Source of the DNA: Rhizobium sp. Root1212
Lineage (GTDB): Bacteria; Pseudomonadota; Alphaproteobacteria; Rhizobiales; Rhizobiaceae
Assembly (NCBI RefSeq): GCF_001424985.1
Contig: NZ_LMDA01000014.1
Location: forward strand, 375-58,023
Direction: 5' to 3'
DNA length: 57,649 nt
Under the pieces are notes generated by a model. That model did not search any database and was not told the origin of the DNA. It saw only the letters and a program-made list of their open reading frames with translations. A program made the position numbers and the translations under genes. Of the stretch, positions 24,634 to 33,554 are shown piece after piece. Numbering within the stretch: the first letter of the stretch is position 1; the number at the start of each line of letters is the position of its first letter.

Positions 24634-24729
24634 GGCTTTATCGCCTCATGTTCTGAAACCGTTGATAGGCCTTCATCGCACGTTTTCGGGCTTGAAACAT
24701 AGCATGCGGGAAAGCGACAGACTGTTTCC

Positions 24730-25485
24730 CTAAACGAGCCTTCGCCGGCGCAAGGCCACGGTGACTACGATCGTCATCACAGCCAGCGCATACCAGGTGA
24801 AGATATAGGCGAGATGGCTGTTTCGGAAATGCACGACGGTCAGGCCGCCGACCGGATAACCGCCGGGATTGGCCGTGCCGTCCGCATCGATGAAATAGGG
24901 TGCTACGCGCCGCAGTCCGCGGACTTTGGCAATGGCCGTGATATCGCGGGAATACCAGCGGTTGCCGGCGGGATCGTTCGACCGCAGGAAGGCGCCGCCG
25001 GGTTCGGTGAGGCGCAGCAGGCCGGTGATGGTGACGTCACCCGGCGTCTGCCCTTCGGCCCGTGTTGCAGGATCGCGCCGCTCCGAGGGTACGAAGCCGC
25101 GGTTGATCAGGATGGTGGTCCCATCCGCCTCGGCCAGCGGGGTCACCACCCAGAAGCCGGCGCCACGTTCGGTCACGGCCTGAACGAGGGTTTCCTTGTC
25201 ATGCAGCAGGCGGCCGGACGCCGTGACGTGGCGATATTCCTGTTCATCGGGCTTGAAGCTCGGCCAATCGGCCTCCGCCGGTGTCGGCACGGCGGGGGCA
25301 TTCACCCGCGCCTCGACCCGCTCGATCAGGTCGAGTTTCCAGAACAGGCGCTGCACCTGCCAGGTGCCGAGCGCCAGAAACACCGTGGTCAGCAGCACCA
25401 TGCCGGCGATGAAGACCCGGCTGCCGTGACCTTTGGCAGGCGCTTCGAGGGAAGCACCTGCCGATCTGTCAGGATTTTCGCTCAC
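24730..25485 (-). CDS. SURF1-family assembly protein
   Basis: A 251-residue inner-membrane protein with the SURF1 layout: one helix near the N-terminus (about 25-43, FIAGMVLLTTVFLALGTWQ), a large periplasmic domain, and a second helix near the C-terminus (about 225-243). Diagnostic residues include LGTWQVQRLFWK, EYRHVTASGRL and INRGFVP. SURF1 helps insert heme into heme-copper oxidases. A GTG at 25485 is the likely start, 13 bp after cyoD. As the last gene of the cyo operon it probably serves the bo-type oxidase. Confidence 0.9.
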   Translation of the reverse strand: MSENPDRSAGASLEAPAKGHGSRVFIAGMVLLTTVFLALGTWQVQRLFWKLDLIERVEARVNAPAVPTPAEADWPSFKPDEQEYRHVTASGRLLHDKETLVQAVTERGAGFWVVTPLAEADGTTILINRGFVPSERRDPATRAEGQTPGDVTITGLLRLTEPGGAFLRSNDPAGNRWYSRDITAIAKVRGLRRVAPYFIDADGTANPGGYPVGGLTVVHFRNSHLAYIFTWYALAVMTIVVTVALRRRRLV

Positions 25486-25498
25486 GGAATGCGCCCCG

Positions 25499-25906
25499 TC
25501 AGGGCATGTTCTTCATCATCTCCGGCGACATGGGCATCATGTTCGTATTGAGATGGTGCATGACCCAGAGCGAGCCGGCGAGCGTGATGCCAACGAGGAC
25601 GAGCGTGAAGAGCAGCGCCATCATCGTCCAGCCGCCTTCCGAGCGCGGGTTCATATGCAGGAAGTAGACCATGTGCACCACGATCTGCACCAGGCCCAAT
25701 CCCATGACGAAGAAGGCGGTGAGCAGCTTGCTGTCGAACGCGCCGCTCATGACCAGCCAGAAGGGAATGGCCGTCAGGACGACGGAAAGGCCGAAGCCGA
25801 GCATGTAGCCCTTGAACGAGCCGTGGCCAGCCTCATGGCCGTGGCTGTGGGCGTGGTGGGTGGTTGCAGCGTCTTCGTGCAGGGGCGCTTGGGCGTGCGG
25901 GCTCAT
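25499..25906 (-). CDS. cyoD: Cytochrome o ubiquinol oxidase subunit IV
   Basis: A 135-residue protein with a His-rich cytoplasmic N-terminus ([13 protein letters not shown]) and three membrane helices, matching CyoD. The motif [12 protein letters not shown] and [13 protein letters not shown] are typical. ATG 25906 has GGAG upstream and overlaps the stop of cyoC by four bases. CyoD is a small structural subunit needed for assembly of the copper centre in subunit I. Confidence 0.93.
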   Translation of the reverse strand: MSPHAQAPLHEDAATTHHAHSHGHEAGHGSFKGYMLGFGLSVVLTAIPFWLVMSGAFDSKLLTAFFVMGLGLVQIVVHMVYFLHMNPRSEGGWTMMALLFTLVLVGITLAGSLWVMHHLNTNMMPMSPEMMKNMP

Positions 25907-26526
25907 CCGAGGACTCCCATCAGATAGACAAAGGAGAAGACGCCGATCCAGACGACGTCGAGGAAGTGCCAGAACATCGACAGGCACAGCAGGCGGCGGC
26001 GGTTTTCCGGGATCAGGCCGCGTTTGGCGACCTGCACCATCAGCGTGATCAGCCAGATCGTGCCGAAGGTAACGTGCAGGCCGTGGGTGCCGACCAGCGT
26101 GAAGAAGGACGACAGGAAGGCCGAGCGCGTCGGGCCGGCGCCCTCATGAATGAGATGCGCGAACTCGTAAAGCTCCAGCCCGAGGAAGGCTGCGCCGAAC
26201 AGGCCGGTGACGGCGAGCCAGAACAGCGTTTCCGCCTTGGCGTTGCGCTCCATCTGCAGCATGGCGAAGCCATAGGTGATGGAGGAGAACAGAAGCATCG
26301 CGGTGTTGAGCGCCACCAGCGGCAGGTCGAAGAGATCGGCCGGCGAAGGGCCGGCCGCATAATTGCGGCCGAGCACGCCATGGGTGGCGAACAGCACGGC
26401 GAAGATCAGGCAGTCGCTCATCAGGTAGAGCCAGAAGCCCAGATTGGTGCTGCCTTCGGGATGATGATCTTCCGTCAGGTAGAAGACCGGCTTTTCGCCG
26501 TCCTGGATTTGGATGTCGTGTGCCAT
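25903..26526 (-). CDS. cyoC: Cytochrome o ubiquinol oxidase subunit III
   Basis: A 207-residue membrane protein with five predicted helices. It lacks the first two helices of aa3-type subunit III, as CyoC does. Motifs include [34 protein letters not shown] and [14 protein letters not shown] at the C-terminus. ATG 26526 leaves a one-base gap after cyoB; the longer upstream frame is noise. Part of cyoABCD. Confidence 0.94.
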   Translation of the reverse strand: MAHDIQIQDGEKPVFYLTEDHHPEGSTNLGFWLYLMSDCLIFAVLFATHGVLGRNYAAGPSPADLFDLPLVALNTAMLLFSSITYGFAMLQMERNAKAETLFWLAVTGLFGAAFLGLELYEFAHLIHEGAGPTRSAFLSSFFTLVGTHGLHVTFGTIWLITLMVQVAKRGLIPENRRRLLCLSMFWHFLDVVWIGVFSFVYLMGVLG

Positions 26527-26527
26527 G

Positions 26528-28531
26528 TCAGGTCCGCTCCGCAAGCAGCTTCGAGCGCGCATCTTCCGTCGCGGAAACGGTCTCTGCGGGGATGTAGAAG
26601 TCGCGGTCGTAGTTGAAGGTATGGCCGATTGCGACCGCAAGCAGACCGATGAAGGAGACGATCGCCAGCCACCAGATGTACCAGATCATCGCGAAGCCGA
26701 AGACGAGGCTGATCCCTGCCAGGATGATGCCGGCGCCGGTATTCTTCGGCATGTGGATCGGCTTGAAGCCGGTGAGTGGGCGTTCGTAGCCGCGGCTCTT
26801 CATGTCGTACCAGCCGTCGTGATCGTGCACGACCGGGGTGAAGGCGAAGTTGTAATCCGGCGGCGGCGAAGACGTCGACCATTCGAGCGTGCGGCCGCCC
26901 CAGGGATCGCCGGTGTCGCAGCGCAGTTCGTCGCGTTTCAGGAAGCTGACGATCAGCTGGATGATGAAGGAGGCGATGCCGAGCGCGATCAGGAAGGCGC
27001 CGAAGGCGGCGATGATGAACCAGATCTGCAGGGAAGGGTCCTCGAACTGCGAGACGCGGCGGGTGACGCCCATCAGGCCGAGCACATAGAGCGGCATGAA
27101 GGCGAAGAAGAAGCCGATCTGCCAGAACCAGAAGCTCATCTTGCCCCAGAAGGGATCGAGCTTGTAGCCGAAGGCCTTCGGGAACCAGTAGACGATGCCG
27201 GCCATCAGCCCGAACAGCACGCCGCCGATGATGACGTTGTGGAAGTGGGCGATTAGGAACAGCGAGTTGTGCAGCACGAAATCCGCCGGCGGAACGGCGA
27301 GAAGCACGCCGGTCATGCCGCCGATGACGAAGGTGACCATGAAGCCGACCGTCCAGTACATCGGCACTTCGAAGCGGATGCGGCCGCGATACATGGTGAA
27401 CAGCCAGTTGAACATCTTCGCGCCCGTCGGGATCGAAATAATCATGGTGGTGATGCCGAAGAAGGCGTTGACCGAGGCGCCCGAACCCATCGTGAAGAAG
27501 TGGTGCAGCCACACGAGATAGGACAGGATCATGATCACGCAGGTCGCATAGACCATCGAGGCATAGCCGAACAGGCGCTTGCCGCAGAAGGTGGCGACCA
27601 CTTCGGAGAAGATGCCGAAGGCCGGCAGTACGAGAATGTAGACTTCCGGGTGGCCCCAGATCCAGATGAGGTTGATGTACATCATCGGATTGCCGCCGAG
27701 GTCGTTCGTGAAGAAGTTCGTGCCGGCGTAACGGTCAAGGGTCAGCAGGGCGAGCGTCGCGGTCAGGATCGGGAAGGTTGCGACGATCAGGATGTTGGTG
27801 CACAGCGACGTCCAGGTGAAAACCGGCATCTTCATGAAGGTCATGCCCGGTGCGCGCATTTTCACGATGGTCGCAATCAGGTTGATGCCCGAAAGCGTCG
27901 TCCCGACCCCTGCCACCTGCAGACCCCAGATGTAATAATCGACGCCGACGCCCGGACTATAGTCGGAGCCCGACAGCGGCGGATAGGCGAGCCAACCCGT
28001 GCGGGCGAATTCGCCGACGAACAGCGACATCATGATGATGATCGCCCCGGCCGTTGTCATCCAGAAGGAGAAGTTGTTGAGGAACGGGAAGGACACGTCG
28101 CGCGCGCCGATCTGCAGCGGCACCACATAGTTCATGAAGCCGGTGACGAAGGGCATCGCCACGAAGAAGATCATGATCACGCCATGGGCGGTGAAGATCT
28201 GGTCGTAATGGTGTGGCGGCAGATAGCCCTCGCTGCCATTGAAGGCGATCGCCTGCTGGATGCGCATCATCACCGCATCGGCAAAGCCGCGCAGCAGCAT
28301 GATGATGGCGAGGATGATGTACATGATGCCGATCTTCTTGTGATCGACGGATGTGAGCCAGTCGTGCCAGAGGGTGCCCCAGAGCCTGAACTTGGTGATC
28401 AGCGCGAGCACCGCCAGGCCGCCGACGGCGACGGCGGCGAAGGTCGCGACGAGGATCGGCTCGTGATAGGGGATTGCCTCCAGCGTCAGCCGGCCGAATA
28501 GGAATTGTGTCCAAGAAGTATTGCCGAACAT
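26528..28531 (-). CDS. cyoB: Cytochrome o ubiquinol oxidase subunit I
   Basis: A 667-residue heme-copper oxidase subunit I of the bo3 type, with about 15 membrane helices. Catalytic residues are visible: [15 protein letters not shown] (copper-B histidine cross-linked to Tyr and the K-channel start), LHHFFTMG (two copper-B histidines) and [11 protein letters not shown] (heme ligands). ATG 28531 has AGGA eight bases upstream; an in-frame TTG six bases earlier is less likely. It reduces O2 to water with quinol electrons and pumps protons. It starts 23 bp after cyoA. Confidence 0.96.
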   Translation of the reverse strand: MFGNTSWTQFLFGRLTLEAIPYHEPILVATFAAVAVGGLAVLALITKFRLWGTLWHDWLTSVDHKKIGIMYIILAIIMLLRGFADAVMMRIQQAIAFNGSEGYLPPHHYDQIFTAHGVIMIFFVAMPFVTGFMNYVVPLQIGARDVSFPFLNNFSFWMTTAGAIIIMMSLFVGEFARTGWLAYPPLSGSDYSPGVGVDYYIWGLQVAGVGTTLSGINLIATIVKMRAPGMTFMKMPVFTWTSLCTNILIVATFPILTATLALLTLDRYAGTNFFTNDLGGNPMMYINLIWIWGHPEVYILVLPAFGIFSEVVATFCGKRLFGYASMVYATCVIMILSYLVWLHHFFTMGSGASVNAFFGITTMIISIPTGAKMFNWLFTMYRGRIRFEVPMYWTVGFMVTFVIGGMTGVLLAVPPADFVLHNSLFLIAHFHNVIIGGVLFGLMAGIVYWFPKAFGYKLDPFWGKMSFWFWQIGFFFAFMPLYVLGLMGVTRRVSQFEDPSLQIWFIIAAFGAFLIALGIASFIIQLIVSFLKRDELRCDTGDPWGGRTLEWSTSSPPPDYNFAFTPVVHDHDGWYDMKSRGYERPLTGFKPIHMPKNTGAGIILAGISLVFGFAMIWYIWWLAIVSFIGLLAVAIGHTFNYDRDFYIPAETVSATEDARSKLLAERT

Positions 28532-28554
28532 ATCCAAAGTCCTGAATTGCGGCC

Positions 28555-29727
28555 TTACGGCTGCGTGCTGCCGTTGGTGTTGAGCTGCGCGGGAGCCGCG
28601 CCACCCTGGTCGTCCGCGGGCATCGTATGGCCCTGATGCATGTCGTGGTTCATCTGGCCTTCGCCGGATGCGCCGCCGTCGACGCCTTCGGCAGGCTCGT
28701 CGCTGCGGGCCGGATTGCCGGTGGCCGGATGGGTGGCGGCGGGCGCCTCGTCGTCGGCGTGGCGGCCGTCATATTCCAGCTTCGCCTTGTTCTCATGGCT
28801 TTCGACGCCGCCGCCGCCCATCATGTCGATGTGCATCATCTCGCTCATGCACATCTTGCCGGGGTGGGCGCACATGTTGAGGATGGCGGTATAAAGGTCG
28901 TCATCGACACTGGCGTAGTAACGCACCGGGTCCTTGATGCTCGGCTTTTCGAGCTTCAGGTAGGCGTCGCGGTTGAGCGCCGTGCCCTGGGATTTCACCC
29001 GTGCCGCCCACTCCTCGAAACCAGCTTGAGTCAGGCCGTGGAACTTGAAGCGCATGTGGGAGAAACCGTCGCCGGAGAAGTTGGCGGACAGGCCCTCATA
29101 CTCGCCTTCCTTGTTGATGACGGCATGGAGCTTCGTCTCCATGCCGGGCATGGCATAGATCATGCCTGCAAGCGCCGGCACGTAGAAGGAGTTCATGACC
29201 GAGGACGCGGTGATCTTGAAGTTGATCGGCACATCCACGGGCGCGGCCATCTCGTTGACGGTGGCGATGCCGTATTCCGGGTAGAAGAACAGCCACTTCC
29301 AGTCGAGCGCCACGACTTCCACCGTGATCGGCTTCATCTCCGGTGTGACCGGCCGGCTCGCATCGATGCGGTCGAGCGGCCGGTAGGGGTCGAGCTTGTG
29401 GGTGCTGATCCAGGTCACCGCGCCGAGCGCGATGATGATCGCCAGCGGCGCCGACCAGATCACCACTTCGAGCCGGGTCGAATGGTGCCACTCGGGATCG
29501 TAGACCGCCGATGTGTTGGAGCCGCGGTAGTGCCACGCGAAATAGAGCGTCAGGAAGAGCACCGGCACGATGATCAAAAGCATCAGCACGGTGGAGACGA
29601 CGATCAGGTCTCGCTGTTGCACCGCTATATCGCCCGACGGCGACATGACGACCAGGTCGCAGCCGGCAAGCAGCAGCAGGGGCAGGAGAACGGACAGCCG
29701 TCCGGCAGATTTCACAAGATTGGGCAT
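28555..29727 (-). CDS. cyoA: Cytochrome o ubiquinol oxidase subunit II (lipoprotein)
   Basis: A 390-residue subunit II. The signal ends in a lipobox LLLAGC (lipidated Cys about residue 23), followed by two membrane helices and a periplasmic cupredoxin-like domain. The Cu-A ligand set (CxxxC) of cytochrome c oxidases is absent and [13 protein letters not shown] replaces it, marking a quinol oxidase. The C-terminus carries an acidic, Gly/His/Met-rich tail ([11 protein letters not shown] near the end), making it longer than Escherichia coli CyoA (315). It is the first gene of the operon; its start codon lies in a 309-bp divergent region. Confidence 0.94.
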   Translation of the reverse strand: MPNLVKSAGRLSVLLPLLLLAGCDLVVMSPSGDIAVQQRDLIVVSTVLMLLIIVPVLFLTLYFAWHYRGSNTSAVYDPEWHHSTRLEVVIWSAPLAIIIALGAVTWISTHKLDPYRPLDRIDASRPVTPEMKPITVEVVALDWKWLFFYPEYGIATVNEMAAPVDVPINFKITASSVMNSFYVPALAGMIYAMPGMETKLHAVINKEGEYEGLSANFSGDGFSHMRFKFHGLTQAGFEEWAARVKSQGTALNRDAYLKLEKPSIKDPVRYYASVDDDLYTAILNMCAHPGKMCMSEMMHIDMMGGGGVESHENKAKLEYDGRHADDEAPAATHPATGNPARSDEPAEGVDGGASGEGQMNHDMHQGHTMPADDQGGAAPAQLNTNGSTQP

Positions 29728-30036
29728 CTCAAGCTCGAAATTTGAGTCTGTCTAATATGCACTAATCGCTGCGAGGCCCTCATCGGAATGCGGTCGCTCG
29801 TCGCAGTGCAGCAATGTGTCGCACAACAGGAACTGCCGTTCGCGCCGTCTTGGGCTAGTATTAGCGCCCAATGAACCATGCGTCGCCCGATCTGCCAACC
29901 CGGAATTTCACAGGGTCCGGCGGTTTGCGCGGCGATGCGTCGCTGAAATCGAGCTTTTTATCGTTGATCGCTTGATCTTGTCGGCTGGTTGATCAACATT
30001 TCGCAGAGTGGGCGCATGTCGCCAGGAGGTTTGTTC
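29728..30036. promoter_or_regulatory. Divergent control region between cyoA and an MHS-type carrier
   Basis: No gene is seen in these 309 bases. They hold an inverted repeat TTGGGC-N10-GCCCAA at 29850-29871, and the palindrome GTTGATCAAC at 29988-29997 preceded by a direct copy of GTTGATC at 29963-29969. The first could serve cyoA or both promoters, the second lies about 40 bp before the carrier start. No confident -35/-10 pairs were assigned. Confidence 0.4.
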
Positions 30037-31386
30037 ATGAGCACGGTCGCAAATCCCTCATCGTCGGGGCTCGAGAAGGACGCACGCGGGCTTCACGACG
30101 ACAGGCCGGTCTCGGCCGGGAACATCGCCATCGGTGTGATCATCGGTCGCATGTCGGAATTCTTCGATTTCTTCGTCTACGGCCTCGCCTCGGTGCTTGT
30201 CTTCCCGCGACTGATCTTCCCGTTCATCGCTGATCCGGTTTCCGCGACCCTCGCCTCTTTCGCGCTCTTCCCGCTTGCCTTCCTCGCCCGTCCTGTCGGC
30301 TCCTTCGTCTTCATGTGGATCGACCGCAATTACGGCCGCGGCACGAAGCTGACGATCGCGCTCTTCATCCTCGGCGGTTCGACGGCCTCGATCGCCTTCC
30401 TGCCGGGCTATGAAACGATCGGCCTGTGGGCGGTCGCGCTTCTGGCGCTGTTCCGGCTAGGGCAGGGCTTTGCGCTCGGTGGCGCGTGGGACGGTCTCGC
30501 TTCGCTTCTCAACCTTTCTGCCCCGGCAAACCGCCGCGGCTGGTATGCGATGATCCCGCAGCTTGGCGCGCCCATCGGCTTTGCTCTGGCAAGCAGTCTG
30601 TTCGGCTTCTTTGTCTCCAACCTGTCCGAGGCGGATTTCCTCTCCTGGGGCTGGCGTTATCCGTTCTTCGTGGCCTTTGCGATCAATGTCGTGGCACTGT
30701 TTGCCCGCCTGCGTATCGTCGCCAGCCATGAATTCGGCGAGGCGCTGGAAAACAAGGAGCTGGAAGCCCGCCCGGTCTTCGAGATGCTGAGCAAACATGC
30801 GCAGGACGTCGTGCTCGGCGCTTTCGTGCCGCTCGCAAGCTTCGCGATGTTCCACCTCGTCACGATCTTTCCCCTCAGCTGGGTCACGCTTTACGGCGGC
30901 CAGACGGCGGCGCAGTTCCTCTGGGTTCAGGTCGCGGGTGCGGCCGTCGGCTTTGTTGCGATCATCCTGTCGGGCCTTATCGCCGACCGGATCGGCCGCC
31001 GCCGCCAGCTGATGATCGGCGCGGTCATCATCGCGATCTTCTCGTTCACCGCTCCCTTCCTGCTGGATGCAGGGCGTACCGGGCAGGATGCCTTCATCAT
31101 CATCGGCTTCGGCATTCTCGGCCTGTCCTTCGGCCAGGCATCGGGCTCGGTTTCCTCGCGCTTCGGCCAGTATTACCGCTATACCGGCGCGGCCCTTACC
31201 TCCGACCTGGCCTGGTTGGTCGGTGCTGCCTTCGCACCGCTGGTGGCGCTTGGCCTTGCCAGCAATTTCGGCATCATCTTCATCGGCGGCTATCTGATCT
31301 CCGGCGCGATCGTCTCGTTCGTTGCGCTCAGCGTCAGCCGGGCGCTGGATGCCAGCAGCGAGCCGGGTCCTTCCGCCTCGAAGTAA
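30037..31386 (+). CDS. MFS transporter of the metabolite:H+ symporter (MHS) type
   Basis: A 449-residue carrier with 12 predicted helices. The N-terminal ASVLVFPRLIFPF and FLARPVGSFVFMWIDRNYGRG segments (residues about 55-110) are typical of MHS family members such as ProP, ShiA and KgtP; the repeat loop GLIADRIGRRRQ occurs in the second half. ATG 30037 has a strong CAGGAGG site, so the upstream in-frame ATG is unnecessary. It probably imports a carboxylate, betaine or similar solute with protons. Substrate is not determined. Confidence 0.87.
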   Translation: MSTVANPSSSGLEKDARGLHDDRPVSAGNIAIGVIIGRMSEFFDFFVYGLASVLVFPRLIFPFIADPVSATLASFALFPLAFLARPVGSFVFMWIDRNYGRGTKLTIALFILGGSTASIAFLPGYETIGLWAVALLALFRLGQGFALGGAWDGLASLLNLSAPANRRGWYAMIPQLGAPIGFALASSLFGFFVSNLSEADFLSWGWRYPFFVAFAINVVALFARLRIVASHEFGEALENKELEARPVFEMLSKHAQDVVLGAFVPLASFAMFHLVTIFPLSWVTLYGGQTAAQFLWVQVAGAAVGFVAIILSGLIADRIGRRRQLMIGAVIIAIFSFTAPFLLDAGRTGQDAFIIIGFGILGLSFGQASGSVSSRFGQYYRYTGAALTSDLAWLVGAAFAPLVALGLASNFGIIFIGGYLISGAIVSFVALSVSRALDASSEPGPSASK

Positions 31387-31396
31387 CGGCGTTTTC

Positions 31397-32671
31397 TCAC
31401 GTGTCGGTCGTGCGGGCGTTCACATGCGCCGCGCGGCCGGCTTTCCAGCCGTTATAGGCTGCACCTGCCCCCAGAAGAACGAAGAGCACGGCGCACCAGG
31501 CAAAGCTTCCTGTGGCGCTGCGGATCATGCCGACGACCAGCGGGCCGATGGCGGCGAGCAGATAGCCGACGCATTGCGCCATCCCGGAAAGATGCGCCGC
31601 GACATGGCTGTCGCGCGAGCGCAGCACGATCGCCATCATCGCCACCGCAATCAGCCCGCCCTGGCCGATGCCCTGGATGACTGCCCAGAACCAGACGCTC
31701 CAGAGCGGCGCAAACAACAGGCTGATCAGCGCGACGACCGCAAAGGCGATCAGTGTGACGTTGATGACCTTCTGGTCGCGGCCGCGCACGGCGATATGCG
31801 GCACGACGAGGCAGGCGGCGGCCTGCACCATGACGGAGAGCGAGACGATGCCGCCGGCGGTGACGCCATCGATGCCGCGTTCGCGCAGGATCGGCACCAG
31901 CCAACCGAAGACGCAATAGGCGAGCGCCGATTGCAGGCCCATGAACAGGGTGACGTTCCACGCCAGCCGGTCGCGCCACAGGCCTTCGACACGGACGGTA
32001 CTTTTTCTGGCCGCGCTCTTGCGGCCGAGAACCTGCGGCAGCCAGATCAGCCCGACGATGACGGCGGGCAAGGCCCAGGCCGCCAGCGCCGCTTGCGGCG
32101 AACCGCCCAGCGCCGCTTCGATCGGCAAGGTAAGGCCGGCCGCGCTCGCTGCACCGGCGCAGAGCGCCATCGTGTAGGCACCGGTCATCAGCGCGGCGCG
32201 ATCGGCAAAATCGCGTTTGACGAGACCCGGCAGCAGCACATTGCCGACGGCGATGCAGGCGCCGGCGATCGTCGTGCCGAGGAACAAGGTGGGGATCGAG
32301 GAAAGGCCGCGCAGCGCCGTGCCGAGCGCCAGCAGAAAGATCACGCCGAGCAGCGTGCGTTCCGCCCCGAAACGCTGGGCAAGTCGCGGCGCAAAGGGCG
32401 AGAAAGCACCGAGGCAAACGACCGGCAGCGTGGTGAGCAGGCTCGCGCCGAGGGGCGAAAGCGCAAATTCCGTGCGGATTTCCGGCAGGAGCGCCGAGGC
32501 GCTGGAAAACACCGGGCGCAAATTGAAGGCGATCAGCACCAGGCTGATGCCGAGCAGCACGCGGGTCGCCGTCGAGGGCGGCTCGGGGGCGGGAGGCAGC
32601 TCCAGTTCTGTTTCGATCTCGGCTTCGATACCTTCCAGGAGATGGTTGGCGCGGGAGGGGAGGGCAGTCAT
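31397..32671 (-). CDS. MFS transporter, CynX/NimT type
   Basis: A 424-residue carrier with 12 predicted helices after a polar, Glu/Pro-rich N-terminus of about 35 residues. IAFNLRPVFSSASALLPEIR (about 47-66) and APRLAQRFGAERTLL are characteristic of the CynX/NimT group (cyanate or nitroimidazole-type carriers). Its ATG overlaps the stop of the upstream gntR gene by four bases, so the two form a coupled unit and the carrier is probably repressed by that GntR protein. It is convergent with the MHS carrier, 10 bp apart. Substrate unknown. Confidence 0.85.
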   Translation of the reverse strand: MTALPSRANHLLEGIEAEIETELELPPAPEPPSTATRVLLGISLVLIAFNLRPVFSSASALLPEIRTEFALSPLGASLLTTLPVVCLGAFSPFAPRLAQRFGAERTLLGVIFLLALGTALRGLSSIPTLFLGTTIAGACIAVGNVLLPGLVKRDFADRAALMTGAYTMALCAGAASAAGLTLPIEAALGGSPQAALAAWALPAVIVGLIWLPQVLGRKSAARKSTVRVEGLWRDRLAWNVTLFMGLQSALAYCVFGWLVPILRERGIDGVTAGGIVSLSVMVQAAACLVVPHIAVRGRDQKVINVTLIAFAVVALISLLFAPLWSVWFWAVIQGIGQGGLIAVAMMAIVLRSRDSHVAAHLSGMAQCVGYLLAAIGPLVVGMIRSATGSFAWCAVLFVLLGAGAAYNGWKAGRAAHVNARTTDT

Positions 32672-33357
32672 GAGGCAAGCATCCGGTTGAGTGCGGCAAG
32701 GACGGGCGCCATGAAACGGCGTACCGCGGCGTCGGCCTTTTCAGGTTCGCCGGTTTCGATGGCGTCGACGATGTCGGCATGGGCCTTCATGTCCGGCTCG
32801 GGAAGGTCTTCGCCAAGGGTCGCTTCGATGGTTTCGGTGATCGAGGCGGAGAAGAAATCGTAGATGCCGATCATCGCGCGGTTGCCGGAGGCGGCGATGA
32901 CCGCCTTGTGGAAGGCAAGGTCACGAGCCACGAAGGCCTTGGCATCGCCGCCCTCGTAGTTGCCACGGGCGGCAAGCAGCGCCCGCAGCTGGGCGACGAT
33001 TTCGGGGGTCTGGCGGCGGCAGGCGAGACGGGCGGCTTCGACATCGAGCGCGAGCCGCGCCTCGAACTGATCGAGCAGGCTAGCCCGGCGGGCGAGAAGA
33101 AGCGGCCGCTTCGTGTCCGTCGTCGACAGCACGTAGGTTCCCGACCCCTGCCGGGTTTCCAGATAACCCTGTGAGACCAGCACCCGCACGGCCTCTCGGA
33201 TCGTTCCACGGCTGACGGAAAGCATCGCGCTCAAGCCCGCCTCGTTCGGGAGTTTTTCCCCGACAGGCCAGCGCTTTGCGATGATCTCCTGCCGTATCGC
33301 CTCAACGGCGGTGTCGGCGAGATTGGTACGTTCAAGTGCCTGCATCGTCATACTCAT
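32668..33357 (-). CDS. FadR-type GntR transcriptional regulator
   Basis: A 229-residue regulator with a GntR winged helix at about 10-75 (EKLPNEAGLSAMLSVSRGTIREAVRVL, then GYLETRQGSGTYV) and an all-helical FCD effector domain (about 90-225) with the metal-binding His/Asp residues ARDLAFHKAVI. Three in-frame ATGs exist (33357, 33351, 33345). The first two lie inside a 33-bp perfect palindrome, so strong autorepression is expected. It is coupled to the CynX-type carrier and likely controls it in answer to a small acid. Confidence 0.88.
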   Translation of the reverse strand: MSMTMQALERTNLADTAVEAIRQEIIAKRWPVGEKLPNEAGLSAMLSVSRGTIREAVRVLVSQGYLETRQGSGTYVLSTTDTKRPLLLARRASLLDQFEARLALDVEAARLACRRQTPEIVAQLRALLAARGNYEGGDAKAFVARDLAFHKAVIAASGNRAMIGIYDFFSASITETIEATLGEDLPEPDMKAHADIVDAIETGEPEKADAAVRRFMAPVLAALNRMLAS

Positions 33358-33383
33358 AAAGTCATCTGATGACTTTATGAGTA
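33351..33383. promoter_or_regulatory. 33-bp perfect palindrome over the gntR start
   Basis: Two perfect 16-bp arms, TACTCATAAAGTCATC and its exact complement, flank a single central T. The palindrome includes the first start codons of the gntR gene. The central part (GTCAT-CTG-ATGAC) fits the short dyads of FadR-type GntR proteins. In RNA the same sequence would fold into a hairpin hiding the start. Confidence 0.75.
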
Positions 33384-33554
33384 GATATTTCATGGCTGGA
33401 GGTCAACGGCAGAATTTCGGGAAAGCGTCGTTTTCGCCGCGATAGAGGCGTCCGCAGGCCTTTTCACATCCATATCATGCTTCTAAAAATCGGTTCGCGA
33501 CGGCGGATCGAAACGGCAGTTCAGGCGTTGATCGGCACCCACCAGGAAACATTC

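Noticed and set aside
27269..28501. 410-codon plus-strand frame opposite cyoB
   Set aside because: His/Asp/Arg-rich shadow frame; cyoB is certain.
31322..32863. 513-codon plus-strand frame opposite the CynX-type carrier
   Set aside because: Composition dominated by Asp/Arg/Gln/His from antisense codons; no family similarity; the minus-strand carrier is clear.
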